A stretch of 11,715 nucleotides of DNA, taken from the NCBI GenBank assembly GCA_910585395.1, contig CAJUCK010000015.1, positions 39,585-51,299 of the forward strand. The letters are read 5' to 3'. A program made the position numbers and the translations under genes. The first letter of the stretch is position 1. Each line of letters starts with the position of its first letter. The notes beneath the pieces are model-generated. The model did no database searches. It had not been told where the DNA came from and saw nothing but the letters and a program-made list of their open reading frames with translations. Below are positions 8,901-11,715 of this stretch, one piece after another. Source of the DNA: an uncultured Lachnospiraceae bacterium. GTDB taxonomy: Bacteria > Bacillota > Clostridia > Lachnospirales > Lachnospiraceae.

Positions 8901-10141
8901 TTTGCTCCCTTTAAAGTCACTGCCTTTCCTTTAACGCCCGCCGGGTATTCTACGGTTCCGTTCTCTTTTGCTGGATGTCCATAAATAGATGTATCACTGG
9001 TATTGCCTTCATCAAATTTCAAATCTAGTATCAAAGACGGGTCCTGTCCTTCTGCCAGCGCTTTTACAGTTACTGAAAAAGGTTTCGTCACTGCTTCTTC
9101 TCCCGCATAGCTTGCACTCGCCGTCAAAATTACTTCTTTGTCTCCCTCCTCCGCGGTGGGATACTTCACAATTTTACCTTCATCAGAGAGAATCCCTGGC
9201 TCAGAAGAGCTCCAGGCAATCACAGAACCAGAATTCCCTTTTGTGGGAAGAACTATATCTTTTGCCGTCTCAGAGGCGACATACAATGCCTCCAAATCAC
9301 TCTCTGCCAACTCTTTTACAGCGGCGCTGTCCAAAGAAAGTCCCGATTCTTTAAAAGCATTTACAACATCTTCCATCCCGAGCACTTTGTCATAGAGACG
9401 GTATTCATCCAGACAGGCATTCAGTTTACTACCATAGTTATGCTTTGGACCATTACAGCCGATCACTTTTTGATCTCCGTCACAGTCTCCGATTACTCCT
9501 GTTGCGGTTTCTGTTATATTGTTTTTCACAAACGTCTTCTGCGGTATTCCGTTTCGATATACCTGTGCCTGTTTGCTCTCGCTGTCATATGTAACTGCGA
9601 CATGCGTCCACTCTCCTGTTGGGAAGAAATCACTTCTCGCTCCAGTCACTACAATTTGATATGGCTGACCGCCAGTAGGTCCTGGCCCCACAGACAATCC
9701 AAGAGGTTCGTTGTCATTATTTGAAGTCAAATACCATCCATCGGTATACCATTCCTGCTTATTCCAGGCAATAATCTGCTCACCTGCAATGTCTGCATTG
9801 GGCTTTATCCAAAAACAAAGCGTCAATTTCTCTGGGGACAGCGCTCCGTCGGTTCCCAGATCCAGATACGTATTTCCATCCAGGGAAATCGCCTTTCCAA
9901 CTACGCCCTGTACACTTGTCACAGAACCCCTCACCACCACTTCTGCCTTTTTTGAAGAAGAATCCGCCAGAATGGACGCCCCTGTCTCATCCTCAAATTT
10001 TAAATTCAGCACTGAAGTATCTGTATTTTCCGTTCTCTCTTCAGATACTTGTTCTGGAGCCGCTTGAAGATACGTGACTGGCAGGCTAGTCACTGTAATT
10101 GCAGCGGCAAGTATTACTGACCATATGCTTCTCTTTTTCAT
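2960..10141 (-). CDS. Giant secreted multidomain GH127/GH146-type beta-L-arabinofuranosidase (2393 aa)
   Basis: Domains by residue: signal peptide 1-28 (MKKR, hydrophobic core, likely cleavage after LQAA). Three LamG/concanavalin-like domains at about 43-262, 369-583 and 684-902, each followed by an atrophied bacterial Ig domain (268-362, 589-677, 908-1000). Catalytic alpha/alpha-barrel (DUF1680) from about 1005 to 1440, with family motif FRGHTFGHYMSAL at 1071, then a beta-sandwich to about 1595. DUF4986-like and DUF6805-like regions, about 1625-1830. Cadherin-like beta-sandwich 1835-1927. Four FIVAR repeats 1938-2235. Basic Ig-like tail 2236-2393. In characterised enzymes of this clan a cysteine nucleophile sits on a zinc site made of Glu and Cys residues. 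Visible equivalents are Glu1343 and Cys1345 (ETC), Cys1412 and Cys1413 (WCCTG), and Glu1319 as probable acid/base. The likely reaction is release of beta-L-arabinofuranose from plant glycans or hydroxyproline-rich glycoproteins outside the cell. There is no LPXTG motif or C-terminal membrane segment, so wall attachment, if any, is non-covalent. ATG 10141 has a GAGGAG site. It appears to be a single-gene transcription unit. Confidence 0.93.
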   Translation of the reverse strand: MKKRSIWSVILAAAITVTSLPVTYLQAAPEQVSEERTENTDTSVLNLKFEDETGASILADSSSKKAEVVVRGSVTSVQGVVGKAISLDGNTYLDLGTDGALSPEKLTLCFWIKPNADIAGEQIIAWNKQEWYTDGWYLTSNNDNEPLGLSVGPGPTGGQPYQIVVTGARSDFFPTGEWTHVAVTYDSESKQAQVYRNGIPQKTFVKNNITETATGVIGDCDGDQKVIGCNGPKHNYGSKLNACLDEYRLYDKVLGMEDVVNAFKESGLSLDSAAVKELAESDLEALYVASETAKDIVLPTKGNSGSVIAWSSSEPGILSDEGKIVKYPTAEEGDKEVILTASASYAGEEAVTKPFSVTVKALAEGQDPSLILDLKFDEGNTSDTSIYGHPAKENGTVEYPAGVKGKAVTLKGANSWIDLGISDLLCPSKMSLSFWINPADNLTGEQIIAWHKDAFNSDGFYLRSAEGEPLGLSIGPGGGQPYFIKVSGDRNEFFPKGEWTHVLITYDSDTKEAVVYRNGLPQKTSVGQQIEGTATGVIGPCKNVTKYIGRNGSYNSSFLEASLDEYRLYDRVLDIEEIIAVYEESGRKFDKKAVAQSDLDVLSLVNSTIKDINLPLKGEKGSVITWESSKPEVLTNSGEVKKRPGIGEPDETVTLTASASYLNGEAAVRTFAVTIKAYSEDENPNLLLDLNFDGGDLKDSSVYENLVKANGTVAYPEGIKGKAVSLNGTDSWLNLGTNGMLSPSRLTLAFWIKPNADMGTGEQVIAWSKKAFNSDGYYLTTNSREPLGLSVGPANDQPYFIKVDGDRNEFFPTGEWTHVLVTYDSDTKEAAMYRNGILQKTSIKYKITETATGVIGACEGDEKSIGYNGPNYHNVYLNASLDGYRLYDIVLGQEEAIEVYEETSGRTFDKKAVAQSDLDALNIPQSVTSKKIDLPEKGAAGSVITWKSFDTTVISPDDGVGTVTRPESGQPDKNVKLTATAVFAGGEAVTKDFTVTVKAMAEKNLDGILDCGIENVVLEDDYLLNAAQKENEYLLSLSSKKFLYEFYRVSGLKPPVSEGYQGWERSNGTNFRGHTFGHYMSALSQAYKGAKEDQTKAALLTQIRDAVEGLKVCQDAYAAAHPESAGYVSAFRESILNKTDGTGDSDENVIVPWYNLHKILAGLIDIYTFVDEKELADEALEIAEGFSEYVYKRCSRLTDNTVMLRTEYGGMNEALYEIYDITGNEHYKDAAQFFDEVSLFNELAAGNDILSGKHANTTIPKFIGALKRYTVMMDNEDYYEALLETEKLELEKYKTAAEKFWDIVIEHHTYVTGGNSQSEHFHDADKLYYDASKSAYDGSTTCETCNTYNMLKLSRELYKLTKDKKYMDYYENTYINAILSSQNPETGTTMYFQPMAPGYNKVFNRPFDEFWCCTGTGMENFSKLGDTMYFTEKSDVYVNMYFSSSFTFAKQNLKLTQTAHIPNEDKVTVKVAAKEGTEVAEGTNLKFRIPDWTAGEAEILVNGTKQEITQAEKSSGYAVVSNVNAGDTIELTFPMEVKAYGTQDNEDFMAFRYGPVALSAALGTSNMDAFSANGILVRVGTKDTTCQSVITVQNMTVQEWRNNVKENLVRIDDSEDGKVQFKLKNTDSPDLIYTPHFMRYKERYGLYMTFEIAGSEASQKRILEKKQRLREEEMAIETLTSFDENNSELAKNLKYENSSVGNFNGRLYRDAQKTGWFSYDLQINPQAEHNYLKCTWYSGDKGRSFDLYINGEKLQSITINDAAGESVFYTDTIEIPAKYWSSPEYKKDSAGEFVLDENGEKIPVINVKFQGNGSSLVGGLFGIATTDTTTYSNNPNLSALSFDKGTLSPAFTGETKNYTLKVPQDTESVYMRVSPNTPSGLIRIDNVLIDDTSEQLFALTGETTNISLNATAQDHETAADYTITIVKESGTTEPGQIQEEKNKLDTEISKAPKQEDQDKYTEESWNTFSEALAEANRVKEDPQATLQQVKDALEALKAAIKGLEKKPTQAGPGDADKRELAEAINEANSYTDEEKYTEESWKNLCDALAEAVRVNGDEEASQTQVDQALSDLRAAIKGLEKKPTQAGPGDADKKELAAAINEADQYTDKEKYTEESWNIFSEALEEAIKINNMEEATQEQVDKAAADLREAILGLTEKDNLGNEPAKTDFTVLNQTIAAAKALKASDYTAVSYSAFKAALSRAEQTAKDAKATQAQVNAADTALKLAINGLVKLRTVSTKVLTMGLKEKYSIAGRNCTYTTSNPKAATVNKKGIVYAKKVGKATVKSIGRDGKVKVFKITVKKAPTKKTKISLNKKKVTLKAKGKKKTFQIKAKVSSKKFGSATFKYTVDKKGKKAVKVSKTGKVTAKKKGKAVITVKTYNGKAKAVLRVTVK
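3437..4330 (-). repeat. Four FIVAR repeats (residues 1938-2235 of the glycosidase)
   Basis: Four helical FIVAR units carry the pattern KYTEESW...ALAEA...QVDxAxxxLxxAI.GL, degenerate in the fourth. Units 2 and 3 have an exact 76-residue (228-bp) period and share the linker GLEKKPTQAGPGDADK; a hand alignment gives about 54 of 76 identical residues. At DNA level the stretches at 3841-3922 and 4069-4150 are visibly similar. FIVAR units are found in Gram-positive surface proteins, where they act as spacers or sugar-binding modules. The segment is acidic, unlike the basic tail after it. Confidence 0.85.
7142..10015 (-). repeat. Three tandem LamG + atrophied-Ig modules (residues 43-1000 of the glycosidase)
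   Basis: Modules run at about 9056-10015, 8111-9037 and 7142-8092, each near 310-325 residues. Each LamG carries GKAxxLxGxxxxLDLG-like, LTLxFWIKPNAD, EPLGLSVGP, FFPTGEWTHVxVTYDS and LDEYRLYDxVL motifs. Each Ig-like unit carries SDLxAL, LPxKGxxGSVIxW and VTVKA. Modules 2 and 3 resemble each other most, for example RNEFF, TYDSDTKEA and an identical FDKKAVAQSDLD, which suggests they came from the latest duplication. LamG domains commonly bind carbohydrate, so they may dock the enzyme on its substrate. Confidence 0.88.
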
Positions 10142-10147
10142 AAACTT

Positions 10148-10153
10148 CTCCTC
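10148..10153 (-). promoter_or_regulatory. Ribosome binding site of the glycosidase gene
   Basis: GAGGAG on the minus strand lies 6 nt before ATG 10141, inside a purine-rich run. It supports the start that gives a complete signal peptide. Confidence 0.8.
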
Positions 10154-10257
10154 TCTTTCTTTTTATATCCTGTTTATGCCAACCATCTTCACATCAGAAA
10201 TTCTCTGTGCACACTGTAAAAAAACGTAACATATGGGCATATTTTCTCACCAGAATA

Positions 10258-10276
10258 CACAAAGCATTTGTTTGTG
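10258..10276. promoter_or_regulatory. Operator-like inverted repeat CACAAA-N7-TTTGTG
   Basis: CACAAA (10258-10263) and TTTGTG (10271-10276) form a perfect 6-bp dyad with a 7-nt spacer, centred about 15 nt downstream of the predicted transcription start (near 10282). This is a common place for a repressor site. The cognate factor is unknown; it does not match a catabolite-response consensus that I can recognise. Confidence 0.35.
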
Positions 10277-10288
10277 AAGTTAATTTTT

Positions 10289-10316
10289 AGTATAGCATAA
10301 TACACAATATTTTCAA
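10289..10316 (-). promoter_or_regulatory. Promoter of the glycosidase gene
   Basis: Minus-strand TTGAAA (10316-10311, 5 of 6), 16-nt spacer, TATACT (10294-10289, 5 of 6), with TGC directly before the -10 as an extended element. Predicted start near 10282, leaving a leader of about 140 nt. This is the best promoter-like sequence noticed in the window and indicates that the gene is not transcribed only from the kinase operon. Confidence 0.7.
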
Positions 10317-10359
10317 AGAGAAATCACCGATTCCTATGTATTTTTCCATAAAATTAAAA

Positions 10360-10371
10360 ATTCAGCTGAAT
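10360..10371. promoter_or_regulatory. Perfect 12-bp palindrome ATTCAGCTGAAT upstream of the glycosidase promoter
   Basis: ATTCAGCTGAAT is self-complementary over all 12 bases and centred about 50 nt upstream of the -35. It could bind a dimeric regulator, but a 12-bp palindrome can arise by chance in AT-rich DNA, so confidence is low. Confidence 0.3.
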
Positions 10372-10410
10372 ATGGTCTGTCAGTAAAAAAACAAGATATC
10401 ACTGGATTTT

Positions 10411-10420
10411 TTCTATAGAA
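10411..10420. promoter_or_regulatory. Perfect 10-bp palindrome TTCTATAGAA
   Basis: Self-complementary over 10 bases, about 95 nt upstream of the -35 of the glycosidase promoter and between it and the kinase terminator. Weak evidence alone; recorded because two perfect palindromes occur within 61 nt of the same upstream region. Confidence 0.2.
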
Positions 10421-10446
10421 TAAAGATAACAGGCGCAGTAAGATCT

Positions 10447-10478
10447 AAAAATTTACACTGGCAATACGCCTGGTGTAA
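10447..10478 (-). terminator. Intrinsic terminator of the response regulator-kinase operon
   Basis: On the minus strand, TTACAC-CA-GGC, loop GTATT, GCC-A-GTGTAA, then A and five T. The stem has 6 + 3 base pairs with a small internal loop. It lies about 120 nt after the kinase stop and upstream of the glycosidase promoter, so it would separate the two units. The stem is moderate and the T-run short, so read-through is possible. Confidence 0.6.
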
Positions 10479-10597
10479 CTTTTCATGTCTTAACATGCGC
10501 CTGTATCTGAAAGTTTTCATCGCAATTTTAAGATTTATCTTTGGCAATTCTGCAGATAAATCCTCTCCTGCTGATTACATATTGATAAAATCAGTCA

Positions 10598-11578
10598 TCA
10601 AAATAATATTTTCATCTGGGTTCCTGTGCCAGGTTCTGACTGTGCAAGAATCTTATGTCCAAGCCTGTTCAGTATCTCTTTTACCAGATACAGTCCAATG
10701 CCGGACGCCTTTTTATCATTTCTCCCATTATAGCCAGTATAACCCTTGTCAAAAATTCGCGGACGATCCTCTGGCAGAATACCGATTCCAGTATCTTCCA
10801 CTACCAGACATCCTTTTTTCAAATAAATCCGAATCGTGCCAGAAGCTGTATATTTGATGGCATTGGACAATAACTGCTCTAGTACGAACACCATCCATTT
10901 CTCGTCTGTCACCACTTTTACATTCACTGGGTCATATTCCAGCGACAGTTTTTTGCGGATAAACATGGGTGCATATTTTCGGACTGCCTGCCGGATGATA
11001 TCATCCAGATTGTACTCTCTCAGCACAAAATCATTGATCCCATCCGTAAGCCGCAGATATTGAAGCACCATATCCACATACTGCTCGATTTTAAATAATT
11101 CTTCCTTCACCTGTTTCCTCTGCTCATAGTAGGATTCTTCCTCTGACACCTGATACTGCAGCAGCAAATCCATAGCAGCAATCGGTGTCTTGATTTGGTG
11201 AGTCCACAAGGTAAAATAGTCGATGACATCCTTTTTTTCCCGCATCAGAGCTGCCACCTGTTCTATGCGCTCCTGTCTTGAAACATCCAGAAGTTCCTGA
11301 TATAACCGTTCCTGTACGTCCAAAGGTTTGGGAAATTGTTCTACGCCGTTTCTTACTGCTTTCAGCTGCCAGCTCAATTGCTGGACTTTCCCACGATACT
11401 TTAATCCATCCATCAGAAATACCAGCATTTCAAGTACCAGACATAATCCGGCTGCATACCCCACTGCTTCCAGGGGAAGATTATAGAGAAACAATACTAA
11501 GGCAAAAATCAGTACAAATGAAAAACACAAAAATATACCTACACATTGCCTTTTTGCATACTCCTTAATCCACCACAT
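10598..11578 (-). CDS. BceS-type intramembrane-sensing sensor histidine kinase
   Basis: 326 residues, normal for the short BceS group. Two membrane helices at about 12-33 and 37-56 are joined by only a few residues, so there is no extracellular sensor domain. The H-box FTLWTHQIKTPIAAMDLLLQ gives His127 as the phosphorylated residue; the exact WTHQIKTPIAA form is typical of the group. N-box LLSNAIKYT (Asn239), G1 DTGIGI (262-267), F-box RIFDKGYTG (Phe276) and G2 ASGIGLYLV (291-299) complete an intact ATPase domain. In known systems such kinases sense through the BceAB transporter and phosphorylate a BceR regulator. The start ATG overlaps the regulator stop by 14 nt, with AGGAA 6 nt upstream. 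It ends with TGA at 10598 and is followed by a probable terminator. Its presumed partner transporter lies 7.9 kb further down the same strand. Confidence 0.94.
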   Translation of the reverse strand: MWWIKEYAKRQCVGIFLCFSFVLIFALVLFLYNLPLEAVGYAAGLCLVLEMLVFLMDGLKYRGKVQQLSWQLKAVRNGVEQFPKPLDVQERLYQELLDVSRQERIEQVAALMREKKDVIDYFTLWTHQIKTPIAAMDLLLQYQVSEEESYYEQRKQVKEELFKIEQYVDMVLQYLRLTDGINDFVLREYNLDDIIRQAVRKYAPMFIRKKLSLEYDPVNVKVVTDEKWMVFVLEQLLSNAIKYTASGTIRIYLKKGCLVVEDTGIGILPEDRPRIFDKGYTGYNGRNDKKASGIGLYLVKEILNRLGHKILAQSEPGTGTQMKILF

Positions 11579-11715
11579 AGCCGATTCCTTTCCTGGTCTT
11601 TATCATATCCTGAATGCCAGTTTCCTCCAGCTTCTTTTCCCAGTATTCGCTGCTTTTCATGTCGTTTTTGCAGCGGGCAAACTGGCAGATAATGGATATG
11701 GCATAATAGAACTGC
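11565..11715 (-). CDS. Response regulator C-terminus (OmpR/BceR-like), 5' part outside window
   Basis: The frame entering from the right edge ends with TAA at 11565 and shows about 50 residues. The last 22, KLEETGIQDMIKTRKGIGYVVD, match the end of OmpR-type winged-helix domains (wing hairpin IKTxxGxGY). Position directly before a BceS-type kinase, with a 14-nt overlap, fits a BceR-like regulator. The roughly 27 residues before this (FYYAISIICQFARCKNDMKS and following) do not show the usual BceR recognition-helix pattern DDNTLxVNxxRLRKKLE. Other frames of the same stretch do not show it either. It could be a divergent helix, a rearranged or damaged gene, or a sequence problem near the edge. 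The receiver domain is not visible. Confidence 0.65.
   Translation of the reverse strand, partial: QFYYAISIICQFARCKNDMKSSEYWEKKLEETGIQDMIKTRKGIGYVVD

Larger units (their letters stand above)
10142..10597. other. Intergenic region between kinase and glycosidase genes, no gene seen
   Basis: 456 nt, AT-rich. In transcription order it holds the terminator-like hairpin of the kinase unit (10447-10478), two perfect palindromes (10411-10420 and 10360-10371), the promoter (10289-10316), an operator-like repeat at the transcription start (10258-10276) and a leader of about 140 nt ending in the ribosome binding site. I found no riboswitch of a class I recognise and no small ORF with a ribosome binding site. 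Confidence 0.7.

Noticed and set aside
3000..10067. Many plus-strand open frames of 60-177 codons inside the glycosidase gene
   Set aside because: They mirror a long repetitive coding sequence on the other strand, show low-complexity repeats of the same modules, and lack ribosome binding sites and domains.
10495..10873. Plus-strand frames opposite the kinase C-terminus
   Set aside because: They lie over the kinase ATPase domain, have no family match and no proper translation signals.
1..11715. Mobile element borders, integrase or transposase that could explain the glycosidase insertion
   Set aside because: I saw no transposase or recombinase motif, terminal inverted repeat or tRNA gene in the window.

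Overview
The window reads as a chromosomal segment from a Gram-positive gut-type Firmicute, most likely a Lachnospiraceae-like Clostridia. This is inferred from a BceRS/BceAB-type peptide-antibiotic module, AGGAGG-type ribosome binding sites, and a very large secreted glycosidase with LamG, atrophied-Ig, FIVAR and lysine-rich C-terminal Ig-like domains. No species can be named from sequence reading alone. All convincing genes lie on the minus strand, so the window is read from its right end to its left.

From right to left: (1) the C-terminal tail of an OmpR/BceR-like response regulator (11565-11715, cut by the window edge), overlapping by 14 nt (2) a short two-TM BceS-type intramembrane-sensing histidine kinase (10598-11578). 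A hairpin plus T-run at 10447-10478 probably ends this unit. (3) A 456-nt intergenic region holds palindromes, a good promoter (TTGAAA-N16-TGC-TATACT form) and a roughly 140-nt leader. (4) One 2393-residue secreted protein follows (2960-10141): signal peptide, three LamG + atrophied-Ig modules, a zinc/cysteine beta-L-arabinofuranosidase catalytic domain of the GH127/GH146 type, accessory beta domains, a cadherin-like domain, four FIVAR repeats and a strongly basic Ig-like tail. (5) A 223-nt intergenic region has two inverted repeats and a promoter. (6) A BceA-type ABC ATPase (1969-2736) overlaps by 8 nt (7) a BceB/FtsX-type permease (1-1976), which lacks only its last residues at the left edge.

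The two-component pair and the ABC transporter have the standard parts of a Bce peptide-antibiotic sensing and detoxification module. In such modules the transporter itself acts as the sensor, the kinase has no extracellular domain, and the regulator turns on the transporter operon. Here the two halves are separated by the 7.2-kb glycosidase gene, which seems to have its own promoter. The glycosidase probably removes beta-L-arabinofuranose from plant-derived glycans or glycoproteins at the cell surface. A functional link between it and the Bce module is not shown by the sequence.

No tRNA, rRNA, CRISPR array, insertion sequence or recombinase was seen. The plus strand shows no convincing gene; its open frames are mirrors of the minus-strand genes.
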